A DNA stretch of 64,000 nucleotides from Phymorhynchus buccinoides (Eukaryota > Mollusca > Gastropoda > Neogastropoda > Raphitomidae): assembly GCA_017654935.2 (NCBI GenBank), contig CM065686.1:25943780-26007779 (forward strand). The letters are read 5' to 3'. Below are positions 42,491 to 53,049 of the stretch, piece by piece. The notes below the pieces were generated by a model. That model worked only from the letters and a program-made list of their open reading frames with translations, was not told where the DNA came from and searched no databases. A program made the translations under genes and the position numbers. How positions within the stretch are numbered: the first letter of the stretch is position 1; every line of letters begins with the position of its first letter.

Positions 42491-45249
42491 AGTATTTTAC
42501 AAACGAAAAGGTGCTCTCTCACAGAGACCTTAATAACGCCTGGAAGCGGCTGCGTAGGGTGAAAGCGGGAGGCAAACCCAATACCACTCGGATCCTAAAC
42601 ACGACTACAAACAAAACAACACAATCCAACCAGGAAACAACCAACGTCCTGGCCGGGACATTCGCCAAAGCCAGCCAGACAAAACACCTTCCACCCACAG
42701 AACAACTAAGAAGAAACACCATTCCACCCCACCAAAAATCTAATAATAATACTAATTGTACCAATGCCCCCCTAAAACTTGCTGAGCTTGTTACGGCCCT
42801 TCGAAATATCAGAAAAGTAAATAAAGCTACAGGAGATGATCCTATCTCCTATAAACTACTTAAACAACTACCCCCCTCTTTTTTGACCATCCTTCATCGC
42901 TTTTACTCCAGGTGTTGGGAGAGTGGGGAAGTGCCCCAGGCATGGAAAAGTGCACAGGTAGTAGGGATCCTGAAGAACGGGAAACCAAGGCAGGATCCCA
43001 AAAGCTACCGCCCCATCTCCCTCATCCCTCACCTGGGCAAAGTGTATGAACGAATCGTGCGTTCACGATTGGAATACTATTTACAAAAGAATAATATAAT
43101 TCCCCAAGTTCAAGCAGGATTCAGAAAGCATAGAAGCTGTATCGAGCAAATTGTAAAGCTCACCTCTCATGCCAGGAAAGCCTTCGCCCGTCAAAGGAGT
43201 ATGCTGGTCACATTCTTTGACATCAAGGGCGCGTATGACACTGTCTGGCACGAGAGACTGCTCCAAAAAATTAGCAGGCTTGGCATTGAGGGAAACCTCT
43301 TCAACTTTATAAGATCCTTTTTAGAAAACAGAACCATGAAAGTAAGGGTGGGCCAGTCCCTCTCAGACAGTCACTCGCTCGACATGGGGGTGCCCCAGGG
43401 CAGCATCGTTGCCCCAACACTTTTCAACATCATGTTATCAGATATAACCAAGCTCAACATTAATAATAATAAACTTAGTATGTACGCAGATGATATTGCC
43501 ACATGGACTCAAACTAGGAAAAGCCTCACTCAAAAAAAGCTCAAAGAAGCATTAAAACAACATCAAAAACAAAGCGACCTCATAGCCCACTATTTACAGG
43601 ACAATGGTTTTGCATTAGCTACAAATAAATGCATTTTCATGATTCTAACCAACAGAAGAAACCCCTCAGTCAACTACAAAATTTCAATCTCAATTAATGA
43701 CCAAGCAATACAAGCATCTGACCAGGCAAAATTTCTAGGTGTTATTATTAATTACAACCTAACTTGGACAGAGCATATAAATTACACAACTAGAAAAGCC
43801 CAAAAAGCTCTCAATTTTATAAGAGTTATTTCACAAGAAAAATGGGCACAAGACCCCAAGTTACTAACACACCTAGTCAGATCTTTAGTACGCAGTCGAC
43901 TAGTCTACGGCCTAGAGGCTATGCACTCTCTAACCACAGCCAACTTACTAACACTGCAAAGAATCGAAACCCGTGCACTCAGAATAGCTCTGGGGCTCCC
44001 CCGCTATGCAGTGACTGACCTAATTTATCGAGACATAGACTGGCTCCCCTTACGCAAACTCCTTAAACTTAACTGCTCCATTCTCCTCCCCCGCATATAT
44101 GCAACACAAATGTATACCGACTTTGAATTTTACAATAATTTCTCAGATCCATACTATATATCACACCCAGACCACAAAACTAAATTTCCCAGGCACTATC
44201 ACAAGACCATACCCATAACTAAATATACAGAAGATCTCTTTCATGAAGCAGGCGTTAACATAGCGGAAGTCTCCACCCACCCCATACATGACTACCCACT
44301 GTGGGAGGGGACCCCCATCACAGTAGACACCTCCCTCCACGACCAATATTCCAAACAAAACGACTCAAACCGACTTAAGGTCGCAGCATTAGAAAAAATT
44401 TATAATCTTCATCATCACTTACTTATATACACAGACGGATCTAAAATCAACCAACAAGCCGGCTGCGCATTCACAATCCCAGATCTTAAAGTCACCAAAT
44501 CTTTCCAACTAAATAACAACATATCTATTTTTAGTGCAGAGCTTTGGGCCATACTTGAAGCATGCACCTACATAAATCATCTCCCAAACAACCCACGCAG
44601 TGTAGTCATACTAACAGATTCACTATCATCTATACAAGCACTAGTGGGAAACTCAAAAAACAGACAATCTATTATACAGGAAATTAAATTTCTTATACAC
44701 CAAATCACAATCAAAGGAACAGACATCTCACTAGATTGGGTTCCCTCCCATAGCGGCCTCCACGGCAATGACCGGGCTGACATGGCCGCCAAAGAGGCGG
44801 CCCTTGGTCAGTCCGGTACCAAAGTTAATATTAAACTATCCACATCAGAAATGAAATCAGCACTAAAAAGAGCCATAAGCCAGGAGTGGGCTAGGGAACT
44901 GGAGACCCGCTGTAAGGCCCACTTCTGGGATCACCAAATTGTAACAGGAGGATTATTCCCCCCGGTCCCTCGGTATGTACTATCCTTAATATACAGACTT
45001 AGGACCGAGGCAACATACTGTAAATTTAGTCAGACAGAGTGTGAGTGTGGAGACTTCCTCACAACCGAGCACATATTCACACCCTGCAATACAATAACCC
45101 TTGAACTGAACAACCTAATAACAAAACTTAAAACAAATAAAATTCCCTTTACAAAAAAAGCCATAATACACAACCAAACCAATACCTGGCAACCAATCAT
45201 TTGGCTGGCGGAGGCTCTCGGTCAGGCTTCCTTCGGCCACTGGTTCTAA
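42469..45249 (+). CDS. Reverse transcriptase-RNase H polyprotein of LINE (926 aa open)
   Basis: An uninterrupted 926-codon frame. The RT palm has 'FFDIKGAYDTVWHERLL' near residue 250 (first Asp), 'GVPQGSIVAPTLFN' near 306 and 'MYADDIATWT' near 338 (Asp-Asp pair). RNase H starts near residue 652 with 'IYTDGSKINQQAGCAF', followed by 'AELWAILEA', 'LTDSLSSIQAL' near 716 and 'WVPSHSGLHGNDRADMAAKE', giving the four acidic residues and the His. The C-terminal 'CECGDFLTTEHIFTPC' is a Cys-His knuckle. The start at 42469 is only the first Met after the frameshift; the true polypeptide began upstream in the endonuclease. The catalytic residues look intact, which suggests recent activity. Confidence 0.88.
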   Translation: MVAKAKLEYFTNEKVLSHRDLNNAWKRLRRVKAGGKPNTTRILNTTTNKTTQSNQETTNVLAGTFAKASQTKHLPPTEQLRRNTIPPHQKSNNNTNCTNAPLKLAELVTALRNIRKVNKATGDDPISYKLLKQLPPSFLTILHRFYSRCWESGEVPQAWKSAQVVGILKNGKPRQDPKSYRPISLIPHLGKVYERIVRSRLEYYLQKNNIIPQVQAGFRKHRSCIEQIVKLTSHARKAFARQRSMLVTFFDIKGAYDTVWHERLLQKISRLGIEGNLFNFIRSFLENRTMKVRVGQSLSDSHSLDMGVPQGSIVAPTLFNIMLSDITKLNINNNKLSMYADDIATWTQTRKSLTQKKLKEALKQHQKQSDLIAHYLQDNGFALATNKCIFMILTNRRNPSVNYKISISINDQAIQASDQAKFLGVIINYNLTWTEHINYTTRKAQKALNFIRVISQEKWAQDPKLLTHLVRSLVRSRLVYGLEAMHSLTTANLLTLQRIETRALRIALGLPRYAVTDLIYRDIDWLPLRKLLKLNCSILLPRIYATQMYTDFEFYNNFSDPYYISHPDHKTKFPRHYHKTIPITKYTEDLFHEAGVNIAEVSTHPIHDYPLWEGTPITVDTSLHDQYSKQNDSNRLKVAALEKIYNLHHHLLIYTDGSKINQQAGCAFTIPDLKVTKSFQLNNNISIFSAELWAILEACTYINHLPNNPRSVVILTDSLSSIQALVGNSKNRQSIIQEIKFLIHQITIKGTDISLDWVPSHSGLHGNDRADMAAKEAALGQSGTKVNIKLSTSEMKSALKRAISQEWARELETRCKAHFWDHQIVTGGLFPPVPRYVLSLIYRLRTEATYCKFSQTECECGDFLTTEHIFTPCNTITLELNNLITKLKTNKIPFTKKAIIHNQTNTWQPIIWLAEALGQASFGHWF

Positions 45250-46599
45250 ATAACAAACATCCCTTGCACACACAATCATATACAAAGCCCACCCCAGTGA
45301 CCTCTGTCCGGTGCGTGCGCCCTCTCCCAAAGGGCCCTACTCCCACATCCTAGCGGCCGCAGCGGCCACCCCTCACCGGTCGGGGCGCCTGACGGGGGGC
45401 GCGGTCACACTCTAAGCCTTGTCGGCTCTTTTTGAGGGGTGCTGCGCCCCTGGCGGGTGGGCCGCCCTCTGTGGGGAGTTGCTCAGGCCCCTCTCACCCC
45501 CCCTTCCCAGTCGGTCCTTGTTTCTGGGGGCAAGCAGGTCGCCGGGGGTTGACCCCGGGGCCGGGCGCCCCACTGCATTACCAGGGACGTCCGGTTCCGA
45601 CGGGCGCACCCCGGCGGGTTCCCCCCCGGTTCGAGCGGCATCTCCCTGAACTGACCCCCAGGCCTAGCCAGCCATAGTCCCTCCCCCTCCCCCCCGGGGC
45701 CCGGAGGGGGGGCCCGCCGTACCACAGAGGGTCGCAAGTCCCCAACTCTTTTGGGGACCCCCACCCCCAACTATCCTTCTTTTTCCACTCAACCGGGGGC
45801 CTGTCCCAGCCCCCTTCCCTTTCTATGGGCTTCAAATTCATTACCTATGCTACTCAAATAACATTAAACTTCAAAATAAAACAACATTATTTTGCCTCCC
45901 GCCAGCGAGTCTCACCCCGGAAACACACACACTCCTGCGGACTGGCAGCCCATCACCATTTTACCCAACCATCTTTATAAATAAATTCAAACAAACCACA
46001 CGCTGTGTTATTCAATTATACAAACTCTTGATTTTAATAAATAAAAGTAAACTGATCTTATTTTTTTTTTTTTTAATTTAAATTTTTTTTTTTTTTTTTT
46101 TTAATTCTTTTTTAAACTTATAACAAATGAATAATACTCGGAGCACAGGTCAAAATATAAAACTTGCTCCCTCACCATAAATTATTACCAAATTATAAAT
46201 GCAGAATTAAAATTTACTTTAGCCCTCTATAATCTATTTCCTATATAAAATTCATAAAATAAGTTTCAGATAAAAAGTTAATCCCTGACTGGGCCTCCTG
46301 CTTCAAAAGAAGCACTAACAGAAAATAGGCCGGGAGACTCCCCAATCGACATTCATATTCATTTTAACGTTTTAAAAATGACATTCGCCGCGAAATAAAT
46401 AATTAAATGTAAATAGTATGTCGGGTGTACATATGTAGATAAATTAACTTTGCCTTGTAAATCTATTTTAAACCCTCCACACTGTACAGTAGAATGTGGG
46501 GGCCCACCACAGGGGCTCCACTTTCTCCCGTGGTAGCAAAAGTGATTTTACCCACGGTTTCACTTATAAGGACAAATTTTTCATCTAACAACAAGAACA
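45250..46599. other. LINE 3' non-coding region, GC-rich then AT-rich
   Basis: 45330-45830 is strongly GC-rich, unlike anything else nearby. The remainder is AT-rich with poly-T runs near 46060-46105. Short frames in the GC-rich part have no motif. Confidence 0.6.
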
Positions 46600-46668
46600 T
46601 ACACAGCGTAACGGTTTAGACACCACACTGAGGTTCCAGGTTCGAACCTGCCTGGCTCCGTTTTTTAT
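46600..46668 (+). mobile_element. tRNA-like segment with B box and T-run
   Basis: 'AACGGTTTAGACACC' resembles a decayed A box, and 'GGTTCGAACC' is a good B box within the pairing arm 'CCAGGTTCGAACCTGCCTGG'. A TTTTTT run follows, as at a Pol III terminator. It could be a SINE head or a tRNA pseudogene inside the LINE 3' region. Confidence 0.45.
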
Positions 46669-47112
46669 TTTTTATTAAATTAAACCCACCACACACGTAC
46701 AAATCTTTACTCAAGTCAGCCTCATTATGAAGTCCAAATTATTTCTTGTACATAACCTTATTTGTTTTTCGCGATTTTAACCGACCTTACATGACATTTT
46801 AAAAGTTTTTAACAATAAAGATTACATTTTTAACTTTGTGGTCCTGAAAATTTTAACTACAGCTCTTGGAGCGGCCTTTCTCAAATAACATATTTTATAA
46901 GTAACGATTATAACATAGCTAACTATATTTTTTATTGTGTAATCTGTAGAACGCGAGCTCGGAACCAACCAAGAGTAATAATCAAAGATGCTGAGATCCT
47001 CCGGGTCACTCCCCTCCTCCCCCTCTCCCCCTTCTCTTTACATCCCCAAGTAAAATCTCAATGCCCCACATGGCCGAAAGGCCGAAGAGGGCGTAAAGCA
47101 TTATTTTCACTC

Positions 47113-47545
47113 ATTTGAAGTGCGACAATTTTGGACCGACCGACCGACCGACCGACAAAGTGAGTTATAGGTTTGTGCAACAAGCGCGAAATCGCAATAG
47201 TTTGTGGCACGCGGTCTATTTTTACCACTCCAATCATGAGTAACCTCCCCTGGCTTTTCAATAATTTTAATCTGTAAACCAGAATGTTATCTCTGCATCA
47301 TTTCGTAACTTTTTATATCTTTTGGAAAACATTTAAAACTATGTATCCTACTTATACTCATCAAAAGAAGCACCGCATACTCGTCGTGTCTGTTGTAGTG
47401 TCTGTATTACGTATGTTTATTATTTTGTACGCTTTTAAAATACATCATTTTAAAGAGCGGCCTCAATTTGAAGTGTAGCCTCGATTTGAAGTGCGACAAT
47501 TTTGTCAAAATGTGCGACAATTTTGGACCGACAGACCGACCGAGT
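47113..47545 (+). repeat. Direct repeat unit, right part and second copy
   Basis: After the LINE, the sequence 'atttgaagtgcgacaatttt' and a (GACC)n run complete the interrupted unit. A full second copy (about 47180-47545) follows, ending with the same 'gcgacaattttggaccgac' block. Removing the LINE leaves two tandem units of about 360 bp. Confidence 0.75.
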
Positions 47546-47599
47546 TATAGGTTATAGGTTTGTGGCTTGAGCCACAAACAATAAATCTGCACTAAGCTG

Positions 47600-48560
47600 C
47601 ATGGCGTATGGGGAACTAGGACAGTTTCCTTTAGAGATTCAGGCAAAGAGCAGAATGTTAAGTTTTGATTTAAACTTGTGACTGACGCTAATCAGTCTAA
47701 ATATTCTTGCATCATGTATTGTTTTATGCCATATTTATATAAAGAAAACAAACATTTGTCACCTTTCTTAGTGTGTCTTACTACTTTATTGAATAACCTT
47801 GGATTGACTGGTTTTTGGACACAGCAACCCCACCTTAACATTTCATCAAACTGGTTTAAATCCAAAGGTTTACGTTCTTGAAAGGATCCATTTATTCAGC
47901 ATTGGTATTCACAATTAAAAGCAAAACAAGCCTTCAATAATTACAGACTATATAAGGACGGGTTTTTTAAAGAAAAGTATATAAAAGTTTTGCCTGAAAA
48001 CTTAGCAATTTTATTTGTGAAGTTTAGAACGTTGAACCATAAACTACCAATACAAACAGGCAGAATTCAAAACATTCCACATAATGAAAGATCCTGTTCT
48101 CAGTGCGACCACCTTGTGCTGGGAGACGAATTTCATGACATCTTTGAATGTCAGGCTTTTCAGGACGCAAGGAAACTATATTTGCCAAAGTATTATCAGC
48201 AAAGACCAAATGTTATAAAGTGCCATTCTCTATTCTCTATTCCAAACAAGAAACAAACGAATCCTCAATCGCTTAATTAGTTTCATAAAGATAATTTTAA
48301 ATGACTTGACCGGCCATGTGACCACGACTTTTTGGGCTTTAGCCCCTTTCATTCAGGTAAGGTTAATTGGTACTTTGACATATATGTGTTAAAGCAGTTT
48401 GTTGATTTTCTTAAATTGTATATTGTTGTGTATTTACTCTCCAACGCTACTGATTGGGATAGCCTTAACCCTTTCACAATGTCGCATTTTAGCACCACAC
48501 TTCCACTTGATGTTGGTCAGGTCAACATTTTATTTCCAGATGGGAAGATTGTATAAGCAA
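47600..48560 (+). mobile_element. LINE C-terminal fragment
   Basis: Frame 47990-48280 reads 'FVKFRTLNHKLPIQTGRIQN' and 'CSQCDHLVLGDEFHDIFEC', the Cys-His C-terminus of an EN-RT LINE. Weaker matches upstream from 47880 ('PFIQHWYSQLKAKQAFNNYR') show it extends further. RT is not present. It is a truncated, frameshifted relic. Confidence 0.7.
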
Positions 48561-48976
48561 GTGACATGCTTTTTTTAAATTATAACAAGCCATCCATAAA
48601 AAATGTTGTAAAAATAATAAAGAGCATGCTTGGTGTAAGCACATGTGTGTGTCAAGTCAAGTCAAGTCAAAATGATCTTTATTGACGATAAAAGAGTAAG
48701 CTTGATAAAGCTTTTTTACATCCTGTCGTCATAAATAAATAAGAAAAACAATTAACGCAAATAAATACAGCATATACTGGAGAAAAATCAACCACAATCA
48801 AAATCATGGGGAAAATACATACACTTCATACAAGCACAATACAAAGATCATAATATACATATGTACAAATGTAATCATAGCGGTAGAATAAAAGGAAAGC
48901 GGAATATGGAGTTGGGGAAAATAATAATGACTGAGACAAAGAGACAGAGAAACAGAGACACCAGAATCGAGAGATA

Positions 48977-48978
<2 letters not shown>

Positions 48979-49036
<58 letters not shown>
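48979..49036. repeat. (GA)n microsatellite in LINE 3' UTR
   Basis: About 28 GA repeats on the + strand. Confidence 0.95.
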
Positions 49037-49038
<2 letters not shown>

Positions 49039-49308
49039 TAGTTTACTCGGACATGAGAAAGAAGAAAAATATCCGAACAAAAGCACAACTCAGAGGGAAA
49101 CAAAAACAGAAAACGAACACAGCTTACATTTAAAGCGCAAAAGGAATGAAATTATTCAAAATCAAACACCAACGAAAACAAAACATGAGTTTACACGCAC
49201 CTGTAAAGTCTCCTCCTCTACTAGAGCAAGGCGGCATAAACACAAAACAATTTCCAACAGCAACAATAGAGCCTTAGGCACTCATTCTCATATTTACATT
49301 AGGTATTT

Positions 49309-51066
49309 TTACAAAGCATCAAGCATATTCTTTTTAAGTGCTTTTTTAAACGTTTGTTTTGAAGGACACGATTTTAGAGAAAAAGACAGATTATTCCATG
49401 ATGTGCCCCCTGAGTAAACAAAACTAGTTTTGTAAACATTATTTCGTGGTCTGGGAAAAGAAAGCTTGTGGGTGTGTCTATTTGGGTTTATAACAAAAGT
49501 CTTGATAATTTTTGGGGGAGCGACTCCATTTACCACACTAAACATGCAGATGCATTTGTTGAAGAGAAGTCTGTCTTTTAGTGGCAAAATGTTTAATTTA
49601 TTGTAATCATTAGCTGTTAGGGTGCTTGATTTCATCAGTATTAGTTTCACAGCTCGTTTATGTAACCGACTTATATGTTTTAGATTAGCTTCACTAGTAC
49701 TGTCCCAAAGGGTTGATGAGTTATTAATGTGAGACATAATGTGAGCATGGAAAAATATTTTACGTGACTGAAGATTTAAAAAGTTTTTAATTTTTGTCAA
49801 TTGATAAATCTTTTTTGAGATACATTTACCCAGTTTAGATATATGTTCTGACCACAGTAAGTTATTATCAACAGTGATACCTAAAACTTTATGTGACGCC
49901 ACTTCTTCAATTTTGTTGCCTTGCACATACAATGGTGGAAATGGATAAGTCATTTTTTGTCGCTTTTGCCGAGTAGTTACATACATACATTTGGTCTTTT
50001 CAGTGTTGAGTGACATGTGATTCTGTTCAGTCCATTCTACTAGATTATTAACGTCAGCTTGAAGATTGTTAACTAGTTCAGTTTGGTTATTACTGTTTGA
50101 GTGTAAGGAAGTATCGTCAGCAAACATTTCAGAATGACATTGTAGACATAAGGGCAGATCGTTTACATACAAAGAAAACAAGAGAGGTCCCAAAACAGAT
50201 CCCTGAGGAACACCAAAATGTACTGGGAGTAACTTAGATCTTTTTAAACCAATTTGAACAAGCTGTTGCCGATTAGTAAGGAAGGAATGTATAAATGTTA
50301 GGGCTTCACTTGATATTTTGTAGTACTTAAGTTTTTTAAGTAGAAGAGAGTGGTTGATAACGTCGAACGCTTTCGCAAAATCGACAAAGAGAATCCCAGT
50401 AAATTCGTTATTGTTAATATTTAGAAGACATTTGTCTATGAGTTGTATTAAAGTTGTGTGGCACGAGCGATTTTCTCGAAATCCAGATTGATTTTCATGA
50501 AGTAAGTCATAACGATTAAGATGTGAATATAAGTTGGATTTGATATGTCTCTCCAGAGGTTTTGACAGAAGCGATAATATAGATATAGGTCGGTAGTTTG
50601 AAGGACATGTAGGATCACCCGATTTGTACAGTGGTATCACTTTAGCCTGTTTGAATTTCTCAGGAAACTGTTGCTTATCAAGACACAGATTGTAAAGATA
50701 AGTCAATGTATGAGCAATAACTGGTGAGGCGACTTTTAGGATTTTGCTGTCTAAACCATCCAAATCTCTAGACCTTGACTGTTTTAAATGTAGTAGACAA
50801 TTGGCTATTTCATGGACTGATACTGATGTGATGCAAAATGTTGACGAAATATTTTTTGTATAGCAGAACTGTGCTAAAGCTTCCAGGTTGTTTTCGTTTG
50901 TTTTATCATTTTTGATAATCTTACTTGTTATATTTGAAAAATGAAGGTTCAAATCATCTGGTTGGAGTTCATTTATAGGATTCTGTATTGAGTGCGTTGA
51001 GTTTTTCTTGGTTAAAAGGTTTATTGCTTTCCAAATTGCATTTGCATTTTGTGTAGAAGAAACCAA
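49309..51066 (-). CDS. LINE reverse transcriptase ORF segment (585 aa)
   Basis: RT motifs in order: 'AKVIPLYKSGDPTCPSNYRP', 'LHENQSGFRENRSCHTTL', 'ILFVDFAKAFDVINHSLLL' with the first Asp, 'FGVPQGSVLGPLLFSLYVND' and 'MFADDTSLHS' near residue 315 with the Asp-Asp pair. The C-terminal 'SFVYSGGTSWNNLSFSLKS' tail is typical of the CR1/L2 group. No RNase H. All catalytic residues are present and there are no internal stops. The Met start at 51066 is not the natural one; translation would enter from the endonuclease frame. Confidence 0.88.
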   Translation of the reverse strand: MVSSTQNANAIWKAINLLTKKNSTHSIQNPINELQPDDLNLHFSNITSKIIKNDKTNENNLEALAQFCYTKNISSTFCITSVSVHEIANCLLHLKQSRSRDLDGLDSKILKVASPVIAHTLTYLYNLCLDKQQFPEKFKQAKVIPLYKSGDPTCPSNYRPISILSLLSKPLERHIKSNLYSHLNRYDLLHENQSGFRENRSCHTTLIQLIDKCLLNINNNEFTGILFVDFAKAFDVINHSLLLKKLKYYKISSEALTFIHSFLTNRQQLVQIGLKRSKLLPVHFGVPQGSVLGPLLFSLYVNDLPLCLQCHSEMFADDTSLHSNSNNQTELVNNLQADVNNLVEWTEQNHMSLNTEKTKCMYVTTRQKRQKMTYPFPPLYVQGNKIEEVASHKVLGITVDNNLLWSEHISKLGKCISKKIYQLTKIKNFLNLQSRKIFFHAHIMSHINNSSTLWDSTSEANLKHISRLHKRAVKLILMKSSTLTANDYNKLNILPLKDRLLFNKCICMFSVVNGVAPPKIIKTFVINPNRHTHKLSFPRPRNNVYKTSFVYSGGTSWNNLSFSLKSCPSKQTFKKALKKNMLDAL

Positions 51067-52120
51067 TTCTTGAAAGTATTTTTTTTTTAGCCTTTCTTTT
51101 CATGGAATTAACTTTGTTTCTCTGTTTTCTAAACTGTGCTTCGTCATTTATCTTAAGTAAATGTTCTCTTTTATATATTTCATTGTTGATTTCACTTGAT
51201 ATATAAGGCGGTTTAATGTTGTGTTTCACTCTTTTTTTTTTAACCAAAGGAGCATGCTTATCATAGATGTCATTAAAATTACTTACCCAAAAGTTAGTAG
51301 CATCGTTAGGATCCCTAAGCTGATAAACATAGTCAAGATTTGAATGAGTTAAATCGTTTAGGAAGGAATTTTGGTCAAAGTGAGTAAAACGGCGATAGAA
51401 TATCTCTTTATGGCCAGGCTTCGGGATCTTAGTGCCTTTCTTTAAAAATGTCAAACAGATAGACGAATGATCACTGCAACCAGTCTGCACGGAGCACACT
51501 TCTTTTACATGGATCTTAGAATTGACATAAATATGATCGATTAAAGTTCTTGAATGATTAGTTATACGGGTAGGGCAATCAATTAGTTGATTTAAACCAT
51601 ACATGGCAAAATTGTCTTTCCATTTTGTACCCTGTTCAATTAAATCTATATTAAAGTCGCCGAAAATAATGGTTTCTTTGGATTCTAGTATTACAGCATC
51701 CATCATGGAGTTAAACCTATCATACCAACTGACCAGTTCTGCTGGGTTTCTATAAAGAAAACCAATCAAAAATGGTTCACTGTGCTTAAGGCTAATTTCA
51801 ACCCATATAGATTCTACATTAAACGTTTCAAGATCCGTCATTCTTTTGACTTTTAGAGACTGTGTATAGTATAACAGTAAACCAGTTGTTCGGGGGACAG
51901 TGGGGTCTAATCTTATCATACTATAGTTGGGCATATGCATGTCGGAATCTGGAACTACGTCTGTCAACCATGACTCCGCAATGCAAAATAGGTGAAAATG
52001 ATTTCCATTATTGTGCAGTATGGTTGCAATGTCATCCGTCTTATTTCGTGCACTGTTGATATTAAGATAGCCTATACGGAGACCCTCCTGGGAGGGCCAT
52101 ACATCTAAAGTAGTAGACAT
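50969..52120 (-). CDS. LINE APE-type endonuclease segment (383 aa)
   Basis: Begins 'MSTTLDVWPSQEGLRIGYLN'. Nuclease blocks are 'LNINSARNK', 'FCIAESWLTD' (metal-binding Glu), 'IIFGDFNIDLIEQ' (Asp, Asn), 'TLIDHIYVNS' and 'GCSDHSSICLTF' (catalytic Asp-His). The frame is good to about 51090, after which it runs out of the RT frame at the T-run 51079-51088 (A10 on this strand). Everything after that in this frame is out-of-register sequence. Confidence 0.88.
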   Translation of the reverse strand: MSTTLDVWPSQEGLRIGYLNINSARNKTDDIATILHNNGNHFHLFCIAESWLTDVVPDSDMHMPNYSMIRLDPTVPRTTGLLLYYTQSLKVKRMTDLETFNVESIWVEISLKHSEPFLIGFLYRNPAELVSWYDRFNSMMDAVILESKETIIFGDFNIDLIEQGTKWKDNFAMYGLNQLIDCPTRITNHSRTLIDHIYVNSKIHVKEVCSVQTGCSDHSSICLTFLKKGTKIPKPGHKEIFYRRFTHFDQNSFLNDLTHSNLDYVYQLRDPNDATNFWVSNFNDIYDKHAPLVKKKRVKHNIKPPYISSEINNEIYKREHLLKINDEAQFRKQRNKVNSMKRKAKKKILSRIGFFYTKCKCNLESNKPFNQEKLNALNTESYK

Positions 52121-52606
52121 GCTATAAATCTAGTGTAAACATATAATTTTATTCTATGTACCTATTAGAGCAATATCATAAGCACTTACTCCAGAGGGCA
52201 AGTAGAAGAAGAAAAGGAATAAAAAAAATAATAATAATAGTAAATATTTAACAAGTATACACACAAATGGGCAGTTTTACGCACAAGTAAGAAAAACAAT
52301 GTATTAAACGCAATACTACCAAACCGATGTACAAAGTTTACTGTACAGGATTATAAATATTAACGCAAAGAAAGGTCAATTTATTTACATAAACATTAAT
52401 CGTAATCCAAATTATTAAGAACTGAAGTAATCAAAAACCGATTCCAGATCTTTCCGTTAAGGTAGCCCCGAACACAAAGTGACTCAGCAAAACAAACTAC
52501 CGCTGGTTATTAGCAACAACAACGATCAGCGACATTCACCCAAGTCCAGCCAGACGCAATCGCTCTCATACAGAACACATCTTTTGCTTTCCCTATTGTG
52601 AGACAT

Positions 52607-52710
52607 TCACTCTCTCTCTCTCTCCCTTCACCCCCCCCCCTCCCCTACCGTCTCCCCTCTCTCTCCATCTCTCTCTCTCACACACGCACACACACACACA
52701 CATACGCGCG

Positions 52711-52792
<82 letters not shown>

Positions 52793-52850
52793 ACACACAC
52801 AACACACGCACATAAACACACTCGCACACGCACACACGCGCGCACATGCA
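52607..52850. repeat. (TC)n, poly-C and (CA)n compound microsatellite
   Basis: TC repeats at 52607-52680 with a C run near 52631, then CA repeats with T and G interruptions to about 52850. The sequence 52121-52606 between it and the LINE is AT-rich and is probably LINE 5' UTR. Confidence 0.92.
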
Positions 52851-53049
52851 CATACGCCCTTACATACATATTATCACTTACACAAGTACATTAGCTTTAT
52901 ACTTAAGACGGAAATACTCCTTTGCTTTTTTCGGATTCGTTCCCATTAATAAAATTCAATAAATAAACGAAACATAATCATCATAGTCAAAGCATATTTG
53001 GCACTGCTACTTCGGTTATAATACTGACGCCTTTGGATTTGTAGATTAT

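Larger units (their letters stand above)
41985..47112 (+). mobile_element. LINE with EN, RT and RNase H, 5'-truncated
   Basis: Contains the endonuclease C-terminus (SDHKPI), a full reverse transcriptase and a C-terminal RNase H. That order is typical of the I/Jockey/R1-related groups that keep RNase H; the exact clade is unassigned. The 9-bp ATTTGAAGT occurs at both ends (41976-41984 and 47113-47121) and is the candidate target duplication. After the ORF come about 1.86 kb of non-coding sequence: a GC-rich block at 45330-45830, homopolymer-rich AT sequence and a tRNA-like segment at about 46600-46665. One frameshift separates endonuclease and RT, so this copy is probably inactive. Confidence 0.85.
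48652..52120 (-). mobile_element. Nearly intact antisense EN-RT LINE
   Basis: On the minus strand the endonuclease frame (52120-50969) leads directly into the RT frame (51066-49309). The 3' UTR includes a (TC)n tract (on this strand; 48979-49036) and ends with AATAAAGATCATTTTGACTT and a (GACTT)n tail at 48653-48672. The tail style matches the L2/CR1-like fragment at 4770-5757. The only visible coding lesion is a frame change at a 10-base A run. The clade (CR1/L2/Crack-like) is inferred from motif style. Confidence 0.87.

Noticed and set aside
42469..45249. RT-RNase H frame as a retrovirus or LTR element
   Set aside because: An upstream APE-type endonuclease, RT motif style and absence of LTRs, protease or integrase indicate a non-LTR element.
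45419..45841. Overlapping Gly/Pro-rich frames in the GC-rich block
   Set aside because: High GC removes stops on both strands; this is LINE 3' non-coding sequence.
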